DNA of 64,000 nucleotides from Iodobacter fluviatilis (GTDB lineage Bacteria; Pseudomonadota; Gammaproteobacteria; Burkholderiales; Chitinibacteraceae), in NCBI RefSeq assembly GCF_900451195.1, contig NZ_UGHR01000001.1, positions 496,001 through 560,000 of the forward strand, in the 5' to 3' direction. Below the pieces are notes generated by a model. The model was not told the DNA's origin. It did no database searches and worked only from the letters and a program-made list of their open reading frames with translations. Below are positions 36,205 to 45,345 of the stretch, in pieces. Position numbers and translations under genes: made by a program. Each line of letters opens with the position of its first letter. The stretch's first letter is position 1.

Positions 36205-37170
36205 TCAGCCCGCTGAATTGCCCTGTCTGGTAGCCTGCCTTGGCAAGTTTTTTTCAAATTTGGCCCAAACGCGGCGGAAATCCCTGACTGAGCTGAAGCC
36301 TGCTAATTCGGCCACTTTTTCTATGCTGTGCCTTGGATTTTCGAGCAGGTTTTTGGCATGGGCAATGCGCAGGCTTTGCTGGTATTCCACCATGCCTACG
36401 CCTGCGTGCTGGCGAAACAGGCGGCTCAGGTTGCGCTCGCTCATCAGGGCAATCGCGGCCAGATCGGCTACGCGCCAGTGTTTTTCAGGGGCGCGGCTGA
36501 TGGCATCCTGCACTCGGTGAATATTAGGGTGCAGGTGGCTGCGGTGCGCCAGCCACGGCGAGAGCTGGGCATCTTGGCCATTGCGGCGCATATAAATCAC
36601 CATATGCCGCGCGACTTCCTGCGCCATTGGGGCACCTGCCAGTTTTTCGATCAAAAACAGCGCCAGATCAATGCCCGCCGTAATGCCAGCGCTGCTGAAA
36701 ACCGGGCCATCCTCGATAAAAATCCGGTCGTCTTCCACCCTAGCTAGGGGGGCTTGCTGGCGTAAACGCTCGATCAGGCTGTGATGCGTGGTGCAGCGAC
36801 GGCCGTCAAGTAAGCCAGCGCGGGCGGCCAGCTGGGCTGCCGAGCAAATACAGGCGATGCGTAGATCGGGGCTTTGTATTGCTTTAAGCCAATCGACGAC
36901 TGTTTGTGCTTCGGCTAGCTGATAGTGCTCAGCTGATTTAACAACCCCACATAAAACCACCATGGCATTTGCCGGAATGCTCTTTGGTAAGGGCGCTAAG
37001 TTGCTGATATCCAGTCCCAGCGAGCTGGTGAGCGTGGGCGTTGGGGATACCGTATGCAAATCAAAAGGCGCACCCAGCCCTGCCGCAATTCTGAATGCCT
37101 CGGCAGGGCCTGCGTAATCGAGCAATAAAAATTGCGGGGTAAGGACAAAGTAAATGGGGTAGCGGTTCAT
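36205..37170 (-). CDS. GlxA-family transcriptional regulator
   Basis: A 321-residue regulator with a DJ-1/PfpI (class I amidotransferase-like) domain at residues 1-185 and an AraC-type helix-turn-helix at about 215-310 (WRVADLAAIALMSERNLSRLF and ENPRHSIEKVAELAGFSSVRDF). The pseudo-catalytic cysteine region reads RIACICSAAQLAARAGLLDG. Regulators of this type control uptake or breakdown of nitrogen compounds and often sit by cysteine hydrolases or exporters. The start at MNRYPIYF (37170) is chosen from family comparison; no good ribosome binding site is seen. It lies downstream of the EamA and isochorismatase-like genes, all on the minus strand. Confidence 0.9.
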   Translation of the reverse strand: MNRYPIYFVLTPQFLLLDYAGPAEAFRIAAGLGAPFDLHTVSPTPTLTSSLGLDISNLAPLPKSIPANAMVVLCGVVKSAEHYQLAEAQTVVDWLKAIQSPDLRIACICSAAQLAARAGLLDGRRCTTHHSLIERLRQQAPLARVEDDRIFIEDGPVFSSAGITAGIDLALFLIEKLAGAPMAQEVARHMVIYMRRNGQDAQLSPWLAHRSHLHPNIHRVQDAISRAPEKHWRVADLAAIALMSERNLSRLFRQHAGVGMVEYQQSLRIAHAKNLLENPRHSIEKVAELAGFSSVRDFRRVWAKFEKNLPRQATRQGNSAG

Positions 37171-37237
37171 GGGGAGATTTAACTTGCTCGGTTGATGCAG
37201 GACGGGTTTTACCGCGTACGCGCTAAGCAACACTTGC

Positions 37238-38134
37238 TTAAGCTCGTTTCAGCTTCAGTAAAATAATCCCCTTTATCCGCACGCCAAATAGATTAATCAG
37301 CAGCCCGGACATCAGCAGTAAAGTGCCTGCCCATTGCAGCGGGCTCAGTGTTTCACCAAATACAAGGTAGGCAGTGATTAGGCCTACTACGGGCACCAGT
37401 AAGCTAAAGGGCGCAACTTTATTGGCCGGATAGTGGCTGAGCAGGTGGCTCCATAAACCATAACCCAGTAGTGTGGCGATCCAGCTGAGGTAAGCCACGG
37501 CGGCGAGCGAGCCCCAGCTCAAGTGGGCAATTGCGGCCTGGATGGCGGCGGGACCTTCAAAGGCAAAAGACAGCGCCAGAAAAGGCAGAGGCGGCACAAG
37601 GCTGGCCCACACCACAAAACCAAACATATTCACCGGCCCCGTTGCGGCAACTTTACGGGTAATGATATTGCCCAGCGCCCACATGCAGGCGGCGCTGAGC
37701 GTGAGCAAGAAGCCTGTCAGCGGCATGGATAGCCCATGGGCCGAGCCAATAAAAGCCAAGCCTGTGCTGGCCAGAATAAGTCCCGCTAATTGCGCCTTAT
37801 GCCAGCGCTCATTCAGCAGCAGCGCCGATAAAATCAGCGTAAAGAAAGCCTGAGCCTGCAAAACCACTGAGGCAAGGCCCGCAGGCATACCCAGATGAAT
37901 TGCGCAAAATAAAAAGGCAAATTGCCCGACTGAAATCGTTAATCCATAAGCCAGATAAAGCTTTAGTGGCACTTTAGGGCGGGGAATAAACAGTACAGGC
38001 AGTGAGGCCAGCACAAAGCGCATTGCCCCAAGTAAAAGAGGAGGAATTCCGTTCAGCCCCAGCTTGATTACCGCAAAATTAAGCCCCCAGATCAGCACAA
38101 TAAATAGGGCCAGTAACAGGTCTGCAGGTTTCAT
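37238..38134 (-). CDS. EamA/DMT-family exporter
   Basis: A 298-residue inner-membrane transporter with ten predicted helices and the duplicated EamA domain (IVLIWGLNFAVIKLGLNGIP; AACMWALGNIITRKVAATGP). The sequence is closest in style to EamA-like exporters of cysteine pathway metabolites and other small compounds. It is followed after 67 bases by the GlxA-type regulator gene. A run of nine G residues (38150-38158) lies 16 bases upstream of the start codon and might allow slippage that changes expression. The ribosome binding site is weak (AGGCCCC). Confidence 0.9.
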   Translation of the reverse strand: MKPADLLLALFIVLIWGLNFAVIKLGLNGIPPLLLGAMRFVLASLPVLFIPRPKVPLKLYLAYGLTISVGQFAFLFCAIHLGMPAGLASVVLQAQAFFTLILSALLLNERWHKAQLAGLILASTGLAFIGSAHGLSMPLTGFLLTLSAACMWALGNIITRKVAATGPVNMFGFVVWASLVPPLPFLALSFAFEGPAAIQAAIAHLSWGSLAAVAYLSWIATLLGYGLWSHLLSHYPANKVAPFSLLVPVVGLITAYLVFGETLSPLQWAGTLLLMSGLLINLFGVRIKGIILLKLKRA

Positions 38135-38319
38135 TTTGGGGCCTGATAAGGGGGGGGGCGTTAGGGTATTTGGCAGTATAAAAACAGATACGGCTGCAGG
38201 GCTAATTCTTTAAACCCGCTGAGCAGGCCAAGAGGGCGTTTAAATAGAGATGTGGCTGCCAGCTTACCCTTGCCTTATTATTTAATAAAGGATTTTGATG
38301 TATTTTGCAAGGGCACATC

Positions 38320-38357
38320 AGCAGCGAACTTCTTTCTGGTGAAAGATCTTCGCTGCT
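38320..38357. other. Long intergenic hairpin
   Basis: AGCAGCGAA (38320-38328) pairs exactly with TTCGCTGCT (38349-38357); inside, after a two-base internal mismatch, TCTTTC pairs with GAAAGA around a TGGT loop. It is in the gap between the EamA and isochorismatase-like genes. No T-run follows, so it is not a standard terminator; it may be an mRNA-processing or stability structure. Confidence 0.6.
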
Positions 38358-38394
38358 CAGGCCGCAAGCTGAAAGTGATGTTTTTTTCAGCTAA

Positions 38395-38946
38395 TCACAC
38401 CGCTGCTAAAGCCTTGATCGCCCCGGCCGTGCTCACAAGATTGGCAAATCGCCCGGCCAGCACGACTTCTGTTCTTTCTTTGATATCGCTGGCACTCAGA
38501 ATACGGCCGGTGTTGGGGTGAGTCATGGCAAAGGTCAGGGTGGCATCGGTAATGAAATCAATTTCATAACCCATATCACTGCCCACCCTTGCCGTGGTTT
38601 CGCAGCATTGCTCGGTACGGATGCCGGTGATCAGCAGCTTGCTGATGTTATGTGTGCGCAACCAGTAATCTAGGCCGGTATCGCTGAAGGCGTTGTGTAC
38701 GTGTTTATGGAACACCACATCATGCTGGGGTGGCATCCAGTCCAAAGGCTTCACAAAGCCCGATTCCAGCGCAAACGGCCCGCTGGAGACATGAAAAATC
38801 CGCACGACAGGGACATTTTTTGCCACACAAGCCTCGATAAGCTGGCTGATGTTTGTCTGAAACTCAGGTACATCGTCCTCACACCAAAAAGGGCGGTGCA
38901 AAAAGGATTGCTGTACATCGATCACGATCAGGGCAGTGTTTGACAT
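38395..38946 (-). CDS. Isochorismatase-like cysteine hydrolase
   Basis: A 183-residue cysteine hydrolase with the full catalytic triad of the family: D10 (LIVIDVQQSF), K81 (VVFHKHVHNAF) and C114 (TGIRTEQCCETTAR). Family members hydrolyse amides such as nicotinamide or carbamoyl compounds; the substrate cannot be predicted. It is the first of three minus-strand genes (hydrolase, EamA exporter, GlxA-type regulator), a common grouping. A second hairpin-like repeat (AGCTGAAA/TTTCAGCT, 38367-38393) lies right after its stop. Confidence 0.9.
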   Translation of the reverse strand: MSNTALIVIDVQQSFLHRPFWCEDDVPEFQTNISQLIEACVAKNVPVVRIFHVSSGPFALESGFVKPLDWMPPQHDVVFHKHVHNAFSDTGLDYWLRTHNISKLLITGIRTEQCCETTARVGSDMGYEIDFITDATLTFAMTHPNTGRILSASDIKERTEVVLAGRFANLVSTAGAIKALAAV

Positions 38947-39326
38947 GGCTATTCTCTGCTTTATTGCGTTAGACAGCTTAGAGAATAGCCTGAATCAAAC
39001 AAAATATTCATGGCGGGCTATGCCAGGATAGGGACGGATTACGCCATGTTTGATGAGTAAACCCCGGATGATAGCCCGCTCCTGAATTTTGGCTGCGTTA
39101 TGGCTATTTTTGGGATTGAATGTCAGTGTTTTGCTATTGGGCAGGATGGCTGATATGCATGGCTCTGTGTATTGGGTGTGCTGCTCCTTGTACGGGCATC
39201 TGTCTGTCGCTCAATTACTCGCTGGCTTAGTGCTTGAATCGTCCTTGCTGCAGAAATATAAACCCGGCTGGTAATCTGTTCATTTACAATCTGATTTAAT
39301 TTATAAATAGTTGGAGTATCAGAAAA

Positions 39327-39959
39327 TTGGTTTTATCCAGGTTAATTACAATATGCTTTTTGTTTATTTGTTTTTTAAGTCATTCTACTTATGCCGTTGA
39401 GCCTGTCCCAGCCAATCAAGCATCTGTATATATTATTAATAATGGCTGGCATACGGGTTTGGTATTACCTGCTACGGTATTAAAGCAGTTTCCCAGCTTG
39501 AAACAGCGTTTTGGCGAGGTGCCTTATCTGGAAATGGGCTGGGGTGATAAAGGCTTTTATCAGGAAAAAAATGTCACTGCAGGGATTGCTGTGCGGGCAA
39601 TGCTTGGGATGTCCGGGTCGATTATTCATCTGGTTGCCGTGCCCTATGATCCCCGAGAATATTTTAAAAATAGCCAGATAAAAGAAATCTGCCTTTCCAG
39701 CGTGCAATTAGAACATTTAAGCCAGAATTTGGAAAAAAGCTTTGATTTAAGCAGCGGATCTGTCCGTGCTTTGGGTAAAGGCCTATATGGGGATAGCGAG
39801 TTTTATGCAGCATTAGGCGCATATCATGTGTTTAATACCTGCAATAGCTGGACTGCCCGGCAATTAGCTCAGTTGGATTTACCCATTTGGCCCTATTTTA
39901 AATTTACTGCCAGCAGTGTAATGAATGCAATTGCCGATTTGCCTGAGCAATGCCAGTAA
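39327..39959 (+). CDS. DUF2459 / TIGR02117-like secreted protein
   Basis: A 210-residue protein with a signal peptide (ICFLFICFLSHSTYA) and the DUF2459 core (VYIINNGWHTGLVLPA; YLEMGWGDKGFYQEKN; TCNSWTARQLAQ). The conserved GWHTG and FNTCNSWTAR motifs hint at a hydrolase-like active site with His and Cys, but no activity is established. The start is a TTG (39327) with GGAG about ten bases before; no better start exists in frame. The 380-bp gap upstream (38947-39326) contains only an unlikely 61-codon frame. Confidence 0.85.
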   Translation: MVLSRLITICFLFICFLSHSTYAVEPVPANQASVYIINNGWHTGLVLPATVLKQFPSLKQRFGEVPYLEMGWGDKGFYQEKNVTAGIAVRAMLGMSGSIIHLVAVPYDPREYFKNSQIKEICLSSVQLEHLSQNLEKSFDLSSGSVRALGKGLYGDSEFYAALGAYHVFNTCNSWTARQLAQLDLPIWPYFKFTASSVMNAIADLPEQCQ

Positions 39960-39985
39960 TTTGCCTAGGTATTCAGAGGGCTCAA

Positions 39986-41545
39986 TCAGGGCAGTGGAAT
40001 TGTGTTTAATGCATCGCGAAAAAATACCCGCTCGCCTGGGCGTAATTCCAGCAGCTGGGTACGTAATCGCTCCACAATTTGATAGGCTTTCAGGCTTGCG
40101 CCCTGCTCAAAGACACAAAACCATGCTGCCTCTAATAAAAGATTAGCCAGTTGCAAAGGCGGGAAGCGCAGACGGCCACTATCGTATTCTTCTAAGGTAA
40201 ATTGCGCCCATGCAAACCAATGGTGAAAGCCAAGCGCAAAGGGGGCAGATAAAGGCTGCAGGGCTAGGGCCGCCTTGCTTAAAGACATGGGCTGTTGCGC
40301 GCGAAATGCGCCCAGCGAGCTGGCTCCATGGCAATTGCCGCGTGCAATGCGCAGGATAAAAATGGTATTCCACGCCGAGGCGCTGCCCACGCCAAAACGA
40401 TCGCATATCCACTCAGATAAACCCAGCCAGCGCATAGCCTGGGCTTGTACCGCTGGCAGTGGCTGATCTAATAAATCAAGTTGGCGAAACAGCCATAAGC
40501 ACCAGCCGATATTCGCAGCCGCATGCTGCACGGCATCAATAGAATCGGCTTCGCAAGCGGCCTCCAGTGCATAGCTGAGCGCCTGCAAGGCGGCATCGGC
40601 CGATTCCTGCCGCAACGCACCACCTTCGGCCATGGCGTCAAATTTATAAAGCAGGGCACTTAAATTGAGAAATTCAAACCGTACCCGCGGGTTGTAGCAC
40701 ACCACGGGGCCAAGTGTGCCCGAGGCTTCCAGCTGCATCAGCAATGTTCTTGCGGCTTCGGTATCGCCCAGCGTGTAGCGGTCCCATGCGTGCACAATTT
40801 GCGCCATGGCGGCAAAAGTGGGCCGGGCGCTGGCCAGTTGTCCCAAGGCAATTAGGTGCTCAAAGCGGCTTAAAGCCTGCTTACTTTCAGCAAGTAAATC
40901 ACTTCGACGCCATGCCAAGCTGGCCTTCATCAAAGCCAGAGCCTGCTGAAAATCATTTTGGGCATATTGCTGCGCAAGTAAGAAGGGATCACTTTGGCGT
41001 AATTCTGCCGGGCGCACAAAGCCGTCATGCCCTTCACGCATGCCTTGGGTGAGATGCTGCCAGAAGCGCATATCTTGCATCACATAATCCACACCGCTGC
41101 GCTCGCCTGCCATGCCCATTGGGGGCAGGGCAGATGCGTGTAAACCTAAAAAAGGCCCCAGCTCATCTACAGAAACGTGCCTACCCTGCTGGGTAAATTC
41201 AAAGCGCTCTAGGGTATCTGCCTGCAGCCAAAAAGGCCCTCGGCTACGCTGTGAAAGCTTGAGCAACGCCAGATCAATTTGCTGATCATGGCCCCAGCCC
41301 ACGGTAATGCCAAGGCGGGAAAATTCTGCAAATGCGCGCGAAATAATCATGCGGATTGATTGCGCTTGCGGAAAAAAAGCCCGAATCGTGGCGGCGGAGA
41401 GCGGACGTTTTTCAATCTGCCGGGCGTAAATGATACGCAGCAATAACCAGAGCGACTGATAGCGCACCGGCTCGCCTTGCACGGCATAGGGCGGGGCCAA
41501 TTCAATTACGATGGGGGGCTGTGAGCCTGACGCTGTGTTATGCAT
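39986..41545 (-). CDS. Putative regulator with helical repeats, unrecognised
   Basis: A 519-residue cytoplasmic protein. Residues 30-85 (RYQSLWLLLRIIYARQIEKR, then LSAATIRAFFPQAQSIRMII and ISRAFAEFSRLGITV) look like a winged helix-turn-helix, and residues 180-510 form consecutive helical pairs of the kind seen in TPR-like or SARP/MalT-type regulators. No Walker motif is present. By architecture it may be a DNA-binding regulator with a protein-interaction domain. The ATG at 41545 is preferred to a TTG seven codons upstream; neither has a clear ribosome binding site. It is divergent from the class D beta-lactamase gene 204 bases away. Confidence 0.72.
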   Translation of the reverse strand: MHNTASGSQPPIVIELAPPYAVQGEPVRYQSLWLLLRIIYARQIEKRPLSAATIRAFFPQAQSIRMIISRAFAEFSRLGITVGWGHDQQIDLALLKLSQRSRGPFWLQADTLERFEFTQQGRHVSVDELGPFLGLHASALPPMGMAGERSGVDYVMQDMRFWQHLTQGMREGHDGFVRPAELRQSDPFLLAQQYAQNDFQQALALMKASLAWRRSDLLAESKQALSRFEHLIALGQLASARPTFAAMAQIVHAWDRYTLGDTEAARTLLMQLEASGTLGPVVCYNPRVRFEFLNLSALLYKFDAMAEGGALRQESADAALQALSYALEAACEADSIDAVQHAAANIGWCLWLFRQLDLLDQPLPAVQAQAMRWLGLSEWICDRFGVGSASAWNTIFILRIARGNCHGASSLGAFRAQQPMSLSKAALALQPLSAPFALGFHHWFAWAQFTLEEYDSGRLRFPPLQLANLLLEAAWFCVFEQGASLKAYQIVERLRTQLLELRPGERVFFRDALNTIPLP

Positions 41546-41688
41546 GAGTGTGGTAGTGAAATGCAAAATGAATAAAATTTTAAATCAGTAATAGAGTAGC
41601 ACTTAAAAAGAAGTAATCAGCATTCTTTTCTGTATATTAAGTTATTTATAGCAATGTTACATATGTTACAAAATAGCATGTTTACCCG

Positions 41689-41717
41689 GTGATGCAGTAT
41701 TATTTACTATGCATCAC
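41689..41717. promoter_or_regulatory. Inverted repeat upstream of the beta-lactamase gene
   Basis: GTGATGCA (41689-41696) and its exact complement TGCATCAC (41710-41717) are separated by 13 AT-rich bases. A direct repeat TGTTACATA/TGTTACA lies just upstream at 41655-41669. Both are in the 204-bp region between the divergent unknown regulator-like gene and the beta-lactamase gene, and could be regulator sites. Confidence 0.5.
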
Positions 41718-41748
41718 ATCATTATTTGATCAGTGCGGGAAATAGATT

Positions 41749-42600
41749 ATGTTTGTGAAGAATAGATTATTAGTAGTCGCTGTCATGTTTTCAGTAATGG
41801 GGTCTGCTCAAGCCTTTGATGCAGATTATCAAAAATTGTTTAAAGGCTATGATGGCTGTTTTATGCTTTATGATAATAGCAGCAAAAAAATGGTGGCTGA
41901 ATATAACCCTGATCAACGCTGTGCCGAGCGTATTCCGGCTAATTCTACATTCAAGTTCCCTTTGGCTTTAATGGCTTTTGATGATGGAATAATGAAAAAA
42001 GACAGTGTTTATAAATGGAATGGCAAGCCCTATGAATTACCAGGCTGGAGCAACGATCAAACCCCGGCCAGCTGGGAAAAATATTCTGTTGTCTGGGTAT
42101 CTCAGCAAATTGCACCAGAGCTTGGGCTGGCTAAAATAAAAAAATACCTGGCTCAGTTTAATTACGGTAATCAGGACTTTACCGGCGACCCGGGTAAAAA
42201 CAATGGCCTGACTAATGCGTGGTTAAGCAGCAGTTTAAAAATATCTGCAAAAGAGCAAATGAGTTTATTGCAAAGATTTGCAAACAGGTCTTTACCTGTC
42301 AGTAATGAGGCTATGCTTGAAACAAAGAAAATTATTTATGCAGGTCAATTATATCAGGGTGCAGATTACTATGGTAAAACAGGCAGCGGTTGGAAAAACA
42401 GAAATGATCATGGCGAGAATAATGGCAAAATGCGTGATGGCTGGTATATCGGCATGGTAGAAAACGCAGGTAAAGAATATTTGTTTGTGAGTAATATTAC
42501 GGATAAAACTCAGCCAGAGGCCAGTAACAAGCAAATGGGCGGCCCCATTGCCAAAGAAATATCACTACAATTATTAAATAGTTATTTTTCTGATAAATGA
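41749..42600 (+). CDS. Class D (OXA-type) beta-lactamase
   Basis: A 283-residue periplasmic serine beta-lactamase with a signal peptide (residues 1-22). Class D motifs are all present: S66-T-F-K69 (catalytic Ser and the carbamylated Lys), S113-V-V, Y139-G-N, and K210-T-G, followed by WxxG in DGWYIGMV. Sequence around FNYGNQDFTGDPG is typical. It hydrolyses penicillin-type antibiotics in the family; spectrum cannot be predicted. No mobile element is adjacent, so it looks like a chromosomal intrinsic gene. The inverted repeat upstream may regulate it. Confidence 0.95.
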   Translation: MFVKNRLLVVAVMFSVMGSAQAFDADYQKLFKGYDGCFMLYDNSSKKMVAEYNPDQRCAERIPANSTFKFPLALMAFDDGIMKKDSVYKWNGKPYELPGWSNDQTPASWEKYSVVWVSQQIAPELGLAKIKKYLAQFNYGNQDFTGDPGKNNGLTNAWLSSSLKISAKEQMSLLQRFANRSLPVSNEAMLETKKIIYAGQLYQGADYYGKTGSGWKNRNDHGENNGKMRDGWYIGMVENAGKEYLFVSNITDKTQPEASNKQMGGPIAKEISLQLLNSYFSDK

Positions 42601-42693
42601 AATTATTTCACTAAATGAGCGAATTATTTTAAGTAAGCTCAATCATCAGGGTGAGCAATCAGCATTGCACACCCTGATGATTGTTTTCATCAA

Positions 42694-45144
42694 TTACTCA
42701 ATCAAACTCAGCTGCCCATTATTCAAACATACCCTTTTCCCAAGCCACTCTGAGGAAATATTTGGCAGGATGGCAGAGGGGATTTTCAGCTCGCGCAGCA
42801 GGGTGGAGCCGTGCGACAAAATGCCACCGGAGCGGGCGATGATGGCGCGGGCTTGGCGGTAATGGGCGTGCTGGCCAGGGTCTAGCGTATCAACCAGCAA
42901 AATATCGCTGCCCAGTATGCCGCTGACTTTTCCGGGGTAAATCAGCAGCGCCGCGCTTTGGCCCAGCTCAGCAGAGCCGGTTTGCCAGAAGCTGCCGCGT
43001 CGATTTCTGGGGCTGGCTACAGGGCTGAACCAGTAAGCCGCTTGCTCGGCGGGTATCGCGTGGTGCATTTGAAAAAATAGCCGCATGAGTTGATCGCGAA
43101 AATGCTCGCGCACTTGGCTGTAGTAGCCACGCATGCCGGGCAGGCCAAGACGGTGAGCAAGGCGAATGGCCGCAGGCCAGCGTTCTAGGGTTTGCAAAGA
43201 GGGGGCTGGGCTTTGTGGGCGCGGTGTGGCGGGGTCTGTTTCCCAAGGCAGGCGGTGCGGGCTGGCAGTGAGGGCTTGGTAGACTGTTGCGGGGCGGCCT
43301 AAGAAATCACCGCCACTGCTGGCCAGTGCCGCAGCAATGCAGAGATTTTGCTGTACCAGCCAGCAATAAAAACGCAGCCACCAGCGGGCTAGTTGCTCGG
43401 TTTGATCGCTTTGATCGGGGCTTTGGCTGAGTGTGTGTAGCTCGGCTTGCCATTGGGATAGGCCTTTATCCAGCTGATTGATGGCTTGCCTGCTGGCAAA
43501 CAGCATGCGAATAAAAACCGGTAAAGAGGCCAGCCAGCGCAGGGGGCGTATCGGCATGGCGGGGGTGCTACCGCCTACTTCGCGCGCGTATTGCGCACCA
43601 TCCATTCCCCAATCGAACATTCGGGCCAAAAACAGATCGCTATTGATATAGCTGGCATCTTGATAGAGCGCGCTAAATTTCTCATTATCGTTGAGCACAC
43701 GTTTATCCCAGCGGGCATAAACGTGAGGAATGCTGCTGGCTGCACCGCGCTGAGCCATTTCCATCCAGCGGCTGGGAGATTCAGGCAGAATCTCGTCGAT
43801 ATTGGCGGATGTAAGCCAGCGTTGCCAAGGGTAGACGGTGACAGGCCGCGCTTGCAGCATCCAGAACTGCTTTCCATCCCATGCCCACTCGATATCTAAA
43901 TGGGCTTGATGAAACGCCGCGACAATGGCTTGCAGAAAATCCCATAGCTGGGTTTGGCTAGGGCTAGGGGCATCTGGGCTGAGCGAAGTGGGCTTAGGCT
44001 GTGCGCCCCAACCACCACCCATGCGGGAAAGCAGCAGCTGCGATGGATGAGCACTGCCTTCAACCAGACCTTCCAGATGGCCCTCCACCCATTCAATTTG
44101 GGCCGAAAGTGGGCGCACAAAGGCCACGCCGGATAAGCTGGGGTGGATCATGCGCTGCACTGCAACGCATCGCACACCGCTGGCAAAAATCTCTGTGCTA
44201 CGCCGGGCTACATCTGCAGAGGCGACACGCAGAAAAGTTTGGTGGCGTCCGGCATTGGCAATATCAATGCCGTCTTCATCGTCCCCAGATGAGCGCACTG
44301 CCCAGCCGTGCGGCGCGGCTTGCTGCAAAAAGGGCGCAAGGCGTGGGTCTGCGCTGTTTTCGATGCAGATTAGCGCAGGTACGGGCAAATGGGCGTGGCT
44401 GGCCAGCAGCAAACGCCCTGCTTTTGTGTGCGCGGCAAATCCAGCGGGGCCAGCCTCCAGCCACTGGGTAAAGTCGGCCGGATATTGCCAAAAAGGATAA
44501 TGCCCCCAGCCAGCCTGAAAGGTGATGGATAGCTCGGCACGGCAGAGCACGGCTTCCCATGCTGCGGCGTGAGCGGGGCTGACAATTTTATCTGCCTCTC
44601 CCCAGATCAGCTCGATGCGATCGGTAATTTGATCGAAGAGGGTGAGGGCAGAATCGGGCTGTACCCAGCGAAAATAAGGCTTAAAAGCGCGGCAACGGCG
44701 ATAGCCATTGGCGATTCTTGTGTAATCCGGGCCAAAGCCAGCGCTGGCAAATTGCCCAGAAAATAGCTTGGGAGCATGGGAGAGCAGGGCGTGCACCAGC
44801 CTTAATAAGCCGGGCAGGGCCATCAGCCGTGGCAAGCGGCGCTTCCAGAGCAAAACGCCCACAGGTGAGAGCAAAACCACGCGTGAAAAAAAACCGGGGC
44901 GCCTTACCAGCAAATGCAAAACCGGCAGGGCATTGATCCCTGTCGCCAATATAGCGTGGCCAGGTTCCAGCTGTTGCTCCAGCGCCAGCGACAGGCCGTG
45001 CAAGGAATCGGGAAGCGGATCGCGATTGTTACCAAAGCCAGGTAGCTCAATGGCTATGGTCTGATATTGCGTGAAATGCGGCAAGACATCATCCCACCAG
45101 TCGCTTGCACTGCCATTGCCGGCCAGTAGGTATAGTTTTTTCAT
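42694..45144 (-). CDS. Alpha/beta-hydrolase fused to a PEP-synthase-like dikinase
   Basis: An 816-residue fusion. Residues 1-235 form an alpha/beta-hydrolase domain in which acid D185 and histidine H215 are retained but the nucleophile position of GxSxG reads G69-I-N71-A-L. Residues about 245-450 match the ATP-grasp (PPDK N-terminal) domain: WAVRSSGDDEDG, then HQTFLRV, VQRMIHPSLSGVAF, HLDIEWAWDG and MLQARPVTVYP. After a helical region of about 250 residues comes the swivelling phosphohistidine domain (SGGILSHGSTLLRELKIPSA, H778). No PEP-binding barrel follows. The order ATP-grasp, middle domain, His domain is that of rifampin phosphotransferase, so it may phosphorylate a small molecule. A gene-dense minus-strand block lies upstream. 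Start at MKKLYLL is chosen; weak ribosome binding site. Confidence 0.85.
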   Translation of the reverse strand: MKKLYLLAGNGSASDWWDDVLPHFTQYQTIAIELPGFGNNRDPLPDSLHGLSLALEQQLEPGHAILATGINALPVLHLLVRRPGFFSRVVLLSPVGVLLWKRRLPRLMALPGLLRLVHALLSHAPKLFSGQFASAGFGPDYTRIANGYRRCRAFKPYFRWVQPDSALTLFDQITDRIELIWGEADKIVSPAHAAAWEAVLCRAELSITFQAGWGHYPFWQYPADFTQWLEAGPAGFAAHTKAGRLLLASHAHLPVPALICIENSADPRLAPFLQQAAPHGWAVRSSGDDEDGIDIANAGRHQTFLRVASADVARRSTEIFASGVRCVAVQRMIHPSLSGVAFVRPLSAQIEWVEGHLEGLVEGSAHPSQLLLSRMGGGWGAQPKPTSLSPDAPSPSQTQLWDFLQAIVAAFHQAHLDIEWAWDGKQFWMLQARPVTVYPWQRWLTSANIDEILPESPSRWMEMAQRGAASSIPHVYARWDKRVLNDNEKFSALYQDASYINSDLFLARMFDWGMDGAQYAREVGGSTPAMPIRPLRWLASLPVFIRMLFASRQAINQLDKGLSQWQAELHTLSQSPDQSDQTEQLARWWLRFYCWLVQQNLCIAAALASSGGDFLGRPATVYQALTASPHRLPWETDPATPRPQSPAPSLQTLERWPAAIRLAHRLGLPGMRGYYSQVREHFRDQLMRLFFQMHHAIPAEQAAYWFSPVASPRNRRGSFWQTGSAELGQSAALLIYPGKVSGILGSDILLVDTLDPGQHAHYRQARAIIARSGGILSHGSTLLRELKIPSAILPNISSEWLGKRVCLNNGQLSLIE

Positions 45145-45169
45145 GAGGTTCTTTGTTGAAGTGACAGAG

Positions 45170-45220
45170 CAAAACCTGGATCTTGAAACGCAGAGGCCAC
45201 AGATCGCATTTACACGAAAC
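45170..45220 (+). repeat. Dispersed short repeat, copy D (degenerate)
   Basis: GCAAAACCTGGATCTTGAAA, then CGCAGAGGCCACAG and TTACACG resemble copy A at 9074-9125. It starts 26 bases upstream of the hydrolase-dikinase fusion start, in the same orientation as copy A has relative to metR. Confidence 0.45.
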
Positions 45221-45261
45221 TTGCCGCGTGGGCATAAAAACCTGCTCACCCTACAGTAATG

Positions 45262-45310
45262 CTGTTCATTTAAGCGGTTTTGCTTGAGTTTCCTTTTTTT
45301 TGTAAAAGGT
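45262..45310 (+). repeat. Remnant of the 211-bp palindrome, left half
   Basis: TTCATTTAAGCGGTTTTGCT and the following TGAGTTTCC resemble 6072-6100 of the palindromic element at 6045-6255. It lies next to copy 4 of the structured repeat, so two repeat families sit together here. Confidence 0.5.
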
Positions 45311-45345
45311 TATGTCTGCATAAAATGTTTAAAACCGAAATTAAG

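Noticed and set aside
39089..39274. A 61-codon hydrophobic frame upstream of the DUF2459 gene
   Set aside because: Begins with TTG without a ribosome binding site and no family resemblance; may be chance.
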